From positions 186,001 to 250,000 of the forward strand of contig JAQGDQ010000151.1 of NCBI GenBank assembly GCA_030141605.1: DNA of 64,000 nucleotides, written 5' to 3'. Position numbers and translations under genes: made by a program. The stretch comes from Tubiluchus corallicola (Eukaryota; Priapulida; Priapulimorpha; Priapulimorphida; Tubiluchidae). The number at the start of each line of letters is the position of its first letter. Positions within the stretch are counted from its first letter, which is position 1. This document shows positions 33,176-43,432 of the stretch, piece by piece. The notes beneath the pieces are model-generated. The model was given only the letters and a program-made list of their open reading frames with translations. It was not told the DNA's origin and made no database searches.

Positions 33176-34962
33176 TTAAAGACTGCAGCATATTTTAGTT
33201 AACATTAACATCTTTTTTATATTGTAGCTGTGTACTGTAAATAAGTTTTCGTAAAAAATTTTCTCAGCAATGTTTTTTAGATGATACAGCCTATTTGAGT
33301 ATACTTTATATATGTTTCTGTCATATTCTGAAGGTGATATTTTATGTGTTTTGTACATTGTGCTTCATTTTCGAATTGAAGTTAATAACCCTGGAGTAAT
33401 CCAAGGTTTGTTAAATGTTTTGCTTTCCTTTCTTGACAAGGTCCTTATAGGGGCATGGATATTTAGGACGTGGGAAGTTTTCGAAGAAATTTGTAAAAGC
33501 ATCATTAGTATCAGTGATATTAAGTGAGTTTACTAACAATTTTTCAAGATCTTGTAAAAAGGACTCCGTATTGAAATTCTCTTTATCTCGTATTGTTATT
33601 TTAGTTTTAGCTTTGACTAGGTGAGCAGATTTTACAATTATAAATATAGGCAAGTGATCAGCTACTTCACTAAGTATGATACTAGAAACTATGTGGTTCT
33701 GATATGAGTTTGTATAGAAATGGTCTATAAGTGTTTGTGAAGTATGAGTAATTCTGGTCGGGTATGTTATTAAGGGTGTATAGCAATTTGTAAATAGCAT
33801 GTTAAGATAATCATTTACTTGTGATTTTTGTTCATACTGTAGTAGATTTATGTTTGTGTCGCCGCAGATATATGCGGTCCTTCCTGATGTGTTTATTTTA
33901 GATAAGACTCTTTCAGCCTCTTCTCGAAAGTGCTGTAGTGAAGTGTTTGGATGTCTGTAGATGACCCCAGAAATGACTGGTTTGCAGTTTTTTGCAGTTT
34001 TTAATTCTAGCCAAAGTTGCTCTACCTGTACCCTACTGGTCAAATTATTTTGTGTTTTTATAGCAGCTATTTGATAGTCTGTGTTTATAGAAAATGAGAT
34101 ATTTCGTTTTATGTAGATTCCTACCCCACCAGCATTTGTTTGTGAATTTACATTTAAAAATAAATAACCTGGTATATCACAAAGAAATGCTGTGTTGCTT
34201 TGTAGTTTTGTTTCAGAAATGGCGATAGCATCTGGTGGGTTATCCTCAAAATGTGCTAATACATAAAGCATGTTTGAGAAGTTCTTTGATAGACTTCGGG
34301 TATTAAAATGTATAAAGAACATGTCATTTTTGTTTACAACTAAATCAGAGTTTTGTCTCAGAGCAGCGAGCTTGTAGTATTTTCACATATTGAAGTTTCT
34401 GTAATGATCTGGATCCTGTTCATCATGTTCATTTGGGGTGAAAACTGATGATAAATTTTTTAAACATTGCTCATTTGGCTTGCACTGAAAATGTCTCTTA
34501 GCTCGTCATTTTCAGTGCTTTGAAAGGGGAGTATTCTATTTATACATGGCTGACAATAAAAAGGAATGTCTGAATTAGCCAACTTTTGAAAGTCTTGCAT
34601 TGTTATCATGGTGCATTTAAGATGACACCATTTCCTACAGATTTCGCAGTACAGGGCATTCTGATTAATTTTGCAAGCAAACGTACATCCAGTGCAGGGA
34701 TACTGAATTACCATTTAATTTATAACAATTTAAATACACAGATGTAGGTAATCTGTATATAGCTGGGTTCTATCTAAAGCATGTTTAAGTCATCTTCACT
34801 GTTTATTGTGATAACAGGGCTGCTATCATTTACTCTCATTTTGATTTTTCCATTTACAGTCCATAAATATTTTATGTTCTTATTTTGTTTTATGCATCGA
34901 CATTGAAACAGCAGTTTTCTCTTCATTTGCGTTAGAGATTCGTTAACATAGATTTTACTACT
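33176..34962 (-). mobile_element. LINE with ORF1 end, PHD finger and AP endonuclease; RT deleted
   Basis: Right to left: the end of ORF1 (34962-34774: IYVNESLTQMKRKLLFQ, YLWTVNGKIKMRV, SEDDLNML stop); a PHD-type zinc finger (34714-34460: CTGC...CEICRKWCHLKC...CQPC); an AP-endonuclease-like domain (34322-33411: HFNTRSLSKN, ISETKL, GVGIYIKR, SGVIYRHPN, GDTNINLL, DHFYTN, DHLPIFI); and the linker towards RT (33358-33176, KPWITPG just before it). RT never appears. The frames are interrupted between the PHD and endonuclease parts and at an in-frame stop before 33358. The layout matches CR1/L2-like LINEs. Losing the 3' rather than only the 5' end is unusual for a LINE. Confidence 0.88.
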
Positions 34963-35776
34963 GTTGAGTCGCAGCAGAAGCGATTTAGCGATGACATCGG
35001 TAAGTGTGGTCTTGGAGCACTATAGTGACATAGCCAAGTGAGTTGTGGCACATGGCAGGCGTTTGCAAATTATATGTTAATAATACTTAGCAAAATGTTT
35101 TGAAAAGAAAGGCAGTGTTGGCCTAAATTGCTTTAAGCATTAAGATATAAAGAAAGAAGTCCATACTATTGAATCTGTGTGAGATGAGCGATATTCTGAA
35201 TTACAGATAATCGAATTATGCAGAGTCTTTTGTTGTCTGAATTCTGTTATAATAATAGTACTATATTAATAGTGACTCAGGGGCCTATATTCATAAACAC
35301 TGCATATGATAGGAAGAACTACTATGACCTGATATGAAACTGCATATGATATGAAAAATAAGTGCTAACCCGGTGTTGAAAGTTTTGTGACCTACTAAAA
35401 TACCGTACGTTGGAGTCTGATTTACATTTCAGATGTATCAAATGGTATGAAAATTCATTGGCAACTTTCGTCTCGGAAAGCAAATGGTTTGCCAATTGAA
35501 TTTGATGGCATTCCTTTTGTCTTCTTGGGCAAGAAGACATACTCTTGCCATCATGGCAGAGACAGAGGACTGTCAGCAAAGAAGAAATGGAAAGAAGATA
35601 AGGATCGGCGTATGGTGAGGCCCACATTTTTTCTTTCCTATTCCTAAATGTGCCTTAAACTAAATGAGATCTCATCATAAGTTGGAACATACAATTAAAC
35701 CACATATCCGTTTAATTTATGCAATTCTTAGCCTTTTAATAAAAGTGTTAATACTATTTTAAGCCATAAGGGAACC
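34963..35776 (+). repeat. Left arm of a large inverted repeat
   Basis: Reverse complement of 37734-38555, differing by scattered substitutions and short indels. It begins GTTGAGTCGCAGCAGAAGCG and ends CCATAAGGGAACCA. Its outer border coincides with the 5' end of the LINE at 34962. It carries the end of exon 1, intron 1 and exon 2 of a CARF-like gene. Confidence 0.95.
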
Positions 35777-36633
35777 ACCAACAGATATTAGTTTTTTGGT
35801 TTTTATGCTTAATATATCTATTTAATTTGCAATGTACCATGCTGTATTCTGCTTTTGATTTTAATGTTTAATTTTTGCCATTTATTGCTATGCTTTATAT
35901 AAATAATTTTGTTTCATTTGCTTGTTAAATTGCCATTTCAGTTTGTTTTTCCCATTGCATGTTACTTGGGTTGCTGAAAAAAGTGGAAAGAAGACAAGAA
36001 TTGGTGAGGCCAGGTTTTTAATTTACCAGTCTAATATAAAGTTCTGTGGCCAATGAACAAACTATTGCATTACCCATAGTTTGGAGCAAACCAACAAATC
36101 AGAAATGAAAAGTCAAGGCCTGAGTAGCTATGTTTATTTAACAGCCCTAGCTGACTGAACTTTTTTCCATTACAAAGCATATCTTACTTGTTTGTGAGAT
36201 AGTTGGCAACCCAAGAACAGTTTCTTGTGGTTAATAAAATAGTCATAATGCATTTTTAGTGTACTCATTTGTGAGATTGTCTTTGCATCACTAATGTAGC
36301 TTTCTAGTATAAAAAGTGGCATAATAAGTACTTATGTCAAGTGATTGACATTTGATGCATCTGGTTCAAACACGAAGATACTGCAGAAACTAATAATTAA
36401 AACAGAGCAAGAGCAAGAGCCTGTTAGCATTGCTGTGATATATGCTAGCTTAGAATACATATACACCCAATATGCACATCTTAAATCACATTTCTATGTA
36501 GTGAATTTGATTTTATTTTCAGAGAAATGATCATGCATTTGTAAAAAGCAGATTTCTGCAGCAGCCTACAAAAAAGATGGGTTGTCCTGCAACAATCCAG
36601 ACAAAAAAAATTGTGAAGTTTCCAAAGTTTAAG
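34963..36633 (+). CDS. CARF/ALS2CR8-like gene, left copy (start missing)
   Basis: Visible exons: the last 42 or so coding bases of exon 1 (about 34963-35004, then GTAAGT), exon 2 at 35433-35614 and exon 3 at 36523-36633. Phases agree throughout (1, then 0). Exon 2 encodes KIHWQLSSRK, DGIPFVFLGKKTYSCHHGRD and KKKWKEDKD; exon 3 encodes KKMGCPATIQTKKIVKFPKF. The spaced C...HH...K...CPA...FP pattern resembles the zinc-finger-like domain of calcium-responsive transcription factor (CARF, ALS2CR8 domain), and I infer that family from memory of the pattern. The 5' part of exon 1 with the ATG is replaced by the LINE, and I could not find exons after 36633. Probably a pseudogene, though exons 2 and 3 are open with good splice sites. 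Confidence 0.6.
35433..35614 (+). CDS. CARF-like exon 2, left copy (intact donor)
   Basis: 182 bases between acceptor TTACATTTCAG and donor GTGAGG. Same length and phase as the inverted copy at 37897-38078. Confidence 0.72.
36523..36633 (+). CDS. CARF-like exon 3 (only in the spacer of the inverted repeat)
   Basis: 111 bases, 37 codons, acceptor TTTTATTTTCAG, donor GTGAAT. Contains GCPATIQ and KFPKFK, completing the Cys/His domain begun in exon 2. No second copy was found. Confidence 0.72.
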
Positions 36634-37733
36634 GTGAATGAAATGTGTTGTAGTAATATTTTGTTTTGCCTGAGCTAAATAATTTGCATGTTGGTCAGAA
36701 TAGTTATGAATATTATCTTTCTTTTTTGCATTATTCAGAAAAGGTCAAATTTCACTTGTTTTATACCTTGGTGTGTAAAATTTGTTTGATTGTTTAAATT
36801 TGCTTAATGAAACCACCAAGACAGCACGCGATATGTAGCATATGTGGCTGAGTATATTATAATACCTTTTCCTACAACAATTCTTTTTAAGTATTATTTC
36901 TGAAATATAAAAAGTTGCAAACAACGTCGAATTGATTTTTCATGTATGCCACGGACAGAAAAGAAAACTTCTTCGTGGAGCTTTTTTGCTATGCTATGGC
37001 TTTTATTAACTCAATGGCCAATCCATTGATATATGCTTTTATATACACAAACATTTTAAGCTAAGTTTTGCACACATGTTGACATGTAAATCAGGGGAGC
37101 CAAATTTCAATTCCTTATAAAGATTTTGGTTAATATGGCTATTGAATGTCACAGTGTTTGATTTACGCATATAATTGGACAAGCATTTACAATACGAACA
37201 GCTAAAGCAGACTTCATATTACACATGTTAAAATTGCAACCATATCAGTTTGCCACAACAGTAACACAGCTCTTGAATTACAATAATGCTAAGTCGATGC
37301 TTGCAGCTTGTCAATGTCTACTTATGTTTTACGTACAGTAAAAAGTAAATTTCCTCTCAACACACTTTAGCTTCAAGGTTGTCCAATTTTGTCAATGGAT
37401 ATTCCTGTTGGCAACATGTCCACTATTTCATGCTGTTCTTCCCTCTGTAAAATTAAATGACTGATGCCACCCAAGCTATGTGAGTGGATCACACTTAGTA
37501 TATTACTTTTGTTCCTGAAAAAGTTGCTACTTTAGTTAGTATTAATCTGTATATATTTACAATAAACAAAGCTAATAAAAATGAACCCAATATAGCAAAT
37601 TAAGAAAATAATATGAATGTGAGTATAATAATAATATGAATTAAATAATAATAATATGAGTCTTTTACAAGTTTCCTTCTTCAGCAGCAATACACACACA
37701 TGTAACTGAACGAAGTACAACTTACGTATTGCT
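36634..37733. other. Spacer of the inverted repeat, right part
   Basis: AT-rich. No further exon of the CARF-like gene was recognised on the + strand. On the minus strand, 37446-37375 after a TTTTACAG acceptor could read REEQHEIVDMLPTGISIDK before a stop, as a possible terminal exon of the right copy, but this is weak. Confidence 0.4.
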
Positions 37734-38555
37734 TGGTTCCCTTATGGCTTAAAATAGTATTAACACTTTTATTAAAAGGCTAAGAGTTGCTTAAATTAAA
37801 CGGATATGTAGTTTAATTGTATGTTCTCACTTATGATGAGATTTCGTTTAGTTTAAGGCACATTTAGGAATAGGAAAGAAAAAATGTGGGCCTCAGCATA
37901 CGCCGATCCTTATCTTCTTTCCATTTCTTCTTCACTGACTGTCCTCTGTCTCTGCCATGATGGCAAGAGTATGTCTTCTTGCCCAAGAAGACAAATGGAA
38001 TGCCATCAAATTCAATTGGCAAACCATTTGCTTTCCGAGACGAAAGTTGCCAATGAATTTTCATACCATTTGATACATCTGAAATGTAAATCAGACTCCA
38101 ACGTACGGTATTTTAGTAGGTCACAAAACTTTAAACACCGGGTTAGCACTTATTTTTCATATCATATGCAGTTTCATATCAGGTCATAGTAGTTCTTCCT
38201 ATCATATGCAGTGTTTATGAATATAGGCCCTTGAATCACTATTAATATAGTACTATTATTATAACAGAATTCAGACAACAAAACTCAAGACTCTGCATAA
38301 TTCGATTATCTGTAATTCAGAATATCGCTCATCTCAGACAGATTCAATAGTATGGACTTCTTTCTTTATATCTTAACGCTTAAAGCAATTTAGGCCAACA
38401 CTGCCTTTCTTTTCAAAATATTTTGCTAAGTATTATTAACATATAATTTGCAAACGCCTGCCGTGTGCCACAACTCACTTGGCTAGGTCACTATAGTGCT
38501 CCAAGACTGGACACTTACCGACGTCATCGCTAAATCGCTTCTGCTGCGACTCAAC
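37734..38555 (-). repeat. Right arm of the large inverted repeat
   Basis: Reverse complement of 34963-35776. The homology stops inside exon 1 of the CARF-like gene at 38555, and unique sequence including the start codon follows. Confidence 0.95.
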
Positions 38556-38651
38556 TACATAATGAGTTGTGGTATCCAATTCATGTTGTTCGATCACACG
38601 AACGCAATCATTCACATTGGATACTACAACAATCTTGTATGCAGCAGCCAT
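37897..38651 (-). CDS. CARF/ALS2CR8-like gene, right copy (5' exons, broken donor)
   Basis: Exon 1 at 38651-38519 starts with ATG in a good context (AGAAAATGGCT) and encodes MAAAYKIVVVSN to KRFSDDV in 44 codons plus one base, then GTAAGTGT. Upstream in-frame ATGs exist up to 38717; the MAAAYK start is chosen for its context. Exon 2 at 38078-37897 has the same phase and nearly the same protein as the left copy. The splice donor after exon 2 reads CTGAGG where the left copy has GTGAGG, so normal splicing to a third exon should fail. Reading through adds a few residues and a stop. No exon 3 lies on this strand. Confidence 0.6.
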
Positions 38652-38655
38652 TTTC

Positions 38656-40550
38656 TGTTCTTGGTTGAATTTCGCGCGTACCCATAGTCCTGTGCGCAAA
38701 ATCCGAATCATGCCCACAATTCTGTGCGCTCAACGCGAAGAACGCAAAGTAGTCCTCACCTGGCGTGAGATACAAAAAAGTTAATTACTCATGAATTAGA
38801 CAACGTACTGCTAAAAGATCGCCAGATTGTTAATGGGGAAGGCAACTATAAAATAAGTTTAACTTGATTTTCATAATATTTCCTTTTTAAGGCACTCAAC
38901 AACAGCTTTCAAATATGCTAATAGTAGAAATAAAGTAGACTTTTTCTTTATTTGTGTAAATATGTTTTAACATATTCATCCCAGCTTTATTGTATGAAAT
39001 TGGAAATTCCAACTACAGGCGTGCCATTACTAAGTTTAGATCATTCCATACAATTCTACAGTATTTTGTGTACATGCAGATATCTAGAATCTGTAGATTC
39101 TACTCATGTGGTTCTTAAAACTGCCCAATCTGAACCAAATAAAGAGTGTTTAAACTCATACTATTGTAACAACAGCGAAACATAGTTCATTTTCACTGAT
39201 CCACAACGAAGTAATTACATCAACTTTGCAGTTCCGACATGGAATGGTTCTGCCAGTTCAGCAGGTGAATGGACGGTGTTTTTACAATGAATGCACCTGT
39301 TCTGCTGACACAAGAGGCATGAGGCAGCACAAAAAAACTCTGCCTGCTTTTATGACGTTTTCTGTATCCTGGAATTGAATCTAGATCATTTGGCATACAA
39401 AATTCGAGGGAACAAACTGACCAATCAGACCCCCTGGCAGCACCAGGACTTAGCATCGTTGCAATATTTATATACACAATCCATATTGCTTAACGCTAGC
39501 AATGTGCTTGATGAAAGTATGTTTTAGTTGTTCGCTTGTGCTTATAAATATTGCAACAAAACTGGATAGTGCTGATAAGCATAAAAGTAGGAAGTGAAAT
39601 TATAAGACTTGCCAGGAATCTGTCTCATGTTTTTCGTTCTGGTAAACAAGAACAGAACAGGTGCTAAGATGTTAAAGCTATTATGGTCGTTCACTTAACA
39701 AATCGACGAAGGCATTCCATAGCGATAGATTTATACCTGCTATTCAACGCCACAATGCAATATCTTCATACAGACTAATGTACCGAGGATCAAAATAAAC
39801 AGCTTTTCGCTCCCGTAACAATATTTTCAACATTAAGGAAATTATTACTGTTTATATCTTTTCTTATTTGCCAATTAAGAGCAATTGGAAATTTGTCCAA
39901 GAAAAGTGGTTTAACGCTGTTGTCAAAACAGCTATGAGTATATCAGTATAACAATGGTTAGAAGTGTGTTATGCTACGAAATTTTACACTAGATGGCAGC
40001 ATTAACGTGTTTGGCAGACGACAGATACAAGTAAGCTTCTTTGTAAGTATTTTTTGGAAATAGTTCGTTTTCCCTGCATGTTAGCCACTATTTTTCACTA
40101 TATCAACGTTGTTACCCAATTTTGTAACTATTTAAAATTAAATTAATACTGTACAGGGACATAATGCAGATTATGAAATTTCTGAAACAAGCGGCTGCGT
40201 AATAGAATTCTATGTGCTGTTATAACAGGCATGATTACTTTTGTTTTTAACTCTGTTACATTACTTATAGTAATAGAGTTTACACAGTGGTAAAAGACTG
40301 ATGGCTTGTTGTTTCCTACGCATAAAATGAAACTTTAAGTGTAAATTTGTCTGACTTTGTTAAAAAACTTATAATAATTAAGTAAATAGATATAATTAAG
40401 TATAATTAATTAGTGATTGTTTAAATAAAATTTAATTATGCTAGTGATAATTTAAATATAATAGTACTGTACAACTTAATCAATTATTAATTACAATTGG
40501 CATATGTCACTGTCAGCAACAGAAAAACAAAGGCGATATCCAATGTGCAT

Positions 40551-40555
<5 letters not shown>
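38656..40555. other. Intergenic, no gene recognised
   Basis: Apart from the presumed promoter of the right CARF-like copy, no coding or repeat structure was recognised. 39200-39480 is less AT-rich with an open frame on the minus strand of no recognisable family. Confidence 0.5.

Positions 40556-40601
<46 letters not shown>
40556..40601. repeat. (TA)n microsatellite
   Basis: About 23 TA units. The sequence directly after it, GATTCAAATCCAGG, resembles the T-arm (B box) of a tRNA, see the rejected list. Confidence 0.93.
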
Positions 40602-40602
<1 letters not shown>

Positions 40603-42683
40603 CAGAAGGTCCCTGATTCAAATCCAGGCTGCAGTACAACTTTTTCTGTTTTTCAAGTTTGATATCACAATTTAATTATTTGTTATTTGTGTATTTATAA
40701 TATATGTATATTTAATAATAATCTTGACGTTATCCATTAAAATTTTGTACTCAAAATTAATAAAATAACAATTTAATCGCATTAGTACAGTTAAAACTAC
40801 CTCAGCTTGAATGATCTGATATTAGAAATTAAGTAAGAAGCAGCAGCAATATTTTTATTAAGAGAGTTACTTTAATTAACTGTATGTTAATTAAATTAAT
40901 TAACAGTCATAATATTTGTACGATTTTTGATAATGTTTGTAAATCTTTATGTTTTTGTCCTTAAATGTATTTATTTTTCTTAATTTTAAGTTTAAAACCA
41001 CCTTTCAAGACCTTTACTCAATCAAGGTTTCTTGTCTTAATATATATAAATAAATAATAAATAAATATTTAATCTTATTTCTTATACTTTATTCTTATTT
41101 ATTCTTAATAAATAAATATCTTATCTTATCTTAACTTTGACCACTAAAGAATGTGGTGGCTTATTTGTCTAAAACAGCAGAAAAGTGCGTGTCTGTGCAG
41201 ACAAAATGAAAATTCGGTTACTAGGTTTTCTACTACCGCACGTTGTAAATCTGTACTAAATGTGCAGCATTCTGTTACAAAAGCGAAAATTGTAAACACT
41301 CAGGTGAATATCATGTTGCATTGCAACAATGGGATGAAGAAAAGCGTGTTATTAATTAAGAATGCATCTGGTAACCATCCAGACAGTGTTTTTCTCTTGA
41401 AATTTAAATATATTTACTTTAATTTACTGAGAAGAAACAAGTTATATAAACGCTTATACTTTTACATTCGTGATGCTGTACGGCTATGCAATGTAATTTT
41501 GAGTGAGTGTAACTTATACATTGTACCTCTACAGGAAAACATTGAAATTCTGTAGTTATATATGCATATGTATATGTATATGATAGAGAATTTGTACATA
41601 TATAGATTAAATGCCATGTTAGAATGCAAAACTAAACCACAGACTTGATCAAACTTGACCTTGCATCGGCAAATTAGAGTATAGTTTTTCTAGCTTTTAC
41701 AGAAACTTTGAAGAAAAGTAAAAATTAATAAGTAATAAGTATTTAAACCCACCACTCAGAACGAAATCGAAATGATCTATTATTAATTGTATAGGTATAT
41801 TTGTTACTGTCGAAAATGGTAAGATAATCAGTAAACCACTGTTCTCAGTAAATCGTGGTTTTCTGCACAGCTGGCAACAGCTCGTCAGTATCTCCAGCTG
41901 TGGATGAAGATTTCAAATAATTTTGACGTTAATTTCGTTGAAACGAAGCACCTGTGCCTGTTTTATAAATATTACAGAACTTTGTTATTTATCATATAGT
42001 AGTGATTCCAAAGTAACCCAACATGTTCACCAGAAGGATGTGATAATGGAATGGCACTTGTGATAATAAGGCAGTTTTTATTGCTTCTGCATTGTAATAG
42101 AAAAAGAATGCGGTTAAAAAAGAAAAAATTAGCTATAACAAAAGTTTTCATATTCCTCCAAGGTACAACAAACTACAAACTAGAGGATCATTTTGTCTTT
42201 TAGCATTATATAATAAAATGGAATGGAATTCATATTCACAGGCCTTAGATAAATTTGCTAATCCCATTTTATACAGAGAAGCAGTTGTAAGATTTTCGTC
42301 CAAGGTTTTCTTACCAACGTTTAATTACCCAATTTACCTTTAACCACAGAGCGAAGCTATATTCTTTTTTGCACAATTCTTTGGACATCAATTGTTTTTT
42401 TTCCAGTGGCAATTTGTTGCTCAGCATATGTTGATATTCGTACGTTGTCATGCTTGGTATGTTGTTTCTCGCTACGCTTGTCAAACTTTGTGGCACAATT
42501 AACTTATTACCCCATCATTGAATGGGCTACCGGTATCTGTATCTGTGTCTGTAAATTTTTGTCACTTGTGTGGCAAAAACTCTGTGGCGAACTGTACAGA
42601 CATATGGATTTCTTACCGTTCAGGTTAAAATGTAGGTATAATTATATTTTATATTCAATAGTCCAGTTTAATATACTTATGAA
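40602..42683. other. Intergenic; unassigned open frames
   Basis: AT-rich DNA with TTATT/AATAAATA low-complexity sequence around 41040-41130. A 134-codon plus-strand frame at 41151-41555 has no recognisable domain, and its composition is not convincingly coding. Confidence 0.45.
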
Positions 42684-43013
42684 GTGCATGTAAGGGTAAT
42701 TAGTGACAAGTCTCTGAATTCAAAGCAGTGTTGTTCCAATAGATCTGTTTCCGAGCGATCGATTGCAAATATTCGCGAAAAATGTGGGATTGGTTCGTGT
42801 TTGGCAAAAATCAATAATCAGTTTTGGGTCGGATTGGTTTTTTTCATGATTGGAACAACACTGATTTATGTGTTATATTATGTGCGAATAAAGAGAGTCA
42901 TTTTCTTTGTTATCATTTTCTGTTGGGCGCGTAATAACCTTTGTCTTGCCCAAACACCGCTTCTCACAATACAGTACATGCATGACACACTAACAAAAGC
43001 ACTACAACAATAA
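42684..43013 (+). CDS. Possible terminal exon of an unidentified membrane protein
   Basis: The frame contains two Cys pairs (QCCSN, KCGIGSC), then a long hydrophobic stretch with a basic break (FWVGLVFFMIGTTLIYVLYYV, RIKR, VIFFVIIFCW). It ends at TAA, overlapped by an AATAAA hexamer (43012-43017). That is a plausible membrane protein end. An acceptor-like TTCAAAG lies near 42725. I could not join it to an upstream exon in phase, so it may be fortuitous. Confidence 0.25.
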   Translation: MHVRVISDKSLNSKQCCSNRSVSERSIANIREKCGIGSCLAKINNQFWVGLVFFMIGTTLIYVLYYVRIKRVIFFVIIFCWARNNLCLAQTPLLTIQYMHDTLTKALQQ

Positions 43014-43341
43014 TAAAAATCATATTATATTTCCTGTGAGGTACAAATAAACATTGCTATGTTATAAAAATATTTCTTTATTTTTACCATATTAATTTTA
43101 ACTACTGTAATTAATTGATCTTTTTAGCTCACCTAATTATTTTTTTGTTTTTCGCTTACGCAATATCCGCCTAAAATTATTGGCCGTAAGAATGCCAATT
43201 CTTGTAATAATTCAATAACACTTTGAATTACAAGTACAAAAAATTGATGAGAGGCTAAAGTGTAATCATTTATAATGATGAGAGTATTTTTATTAATACG
43301 TAAAATTTAATATTTTAGTTGAGAACGTGCAACAAGCAACC

Positions 43342-43432
43342 ATGAAGAAACTTACTTGGAACTTCATCATTAGCATTGCAATATTTTGCCTTATTCAGCT
43401 GGTACATACTGGAAAGTTCGGTTTTGACTATG
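43342..43432 (+). CDS. WSC gene exon 1 (signal peptide)
   Basis: ATG at 43342 preceded by AGCAACC, 30 codons plus one base, donor GTAAGT. The phase fits the WSC exon exactly. Confidence 0.82.

Noticed and set aside
30480-34962. The RT relic at 30.5-30.7 kb and the LINE at 33.2-35.0 kb as one element
   Set aside because: Same strand and order, but SSR4 exon 1 and a separate MITE lie between, and the RT relic looks much more decayed.
40602-40640. tRNA-like T-arm (CTGATTCAAATCCAGG) after the (TA)n repeat
   Set aside because: No D-arm, anticodon arm or acceptor stem can be formed, because the upstream sequence is only the TA repeat. At most a tRNA-derived SINE relic.
41151-41555. 134-codon plus-strand frame
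   Set aside because: No domain, signal, splice context or convincing composition.
42311-42693. Overlapping frames on both strands upstream of the possible membrane exon
   Set aside because: Neither strand gives exons that join in phase with 42684-43013.
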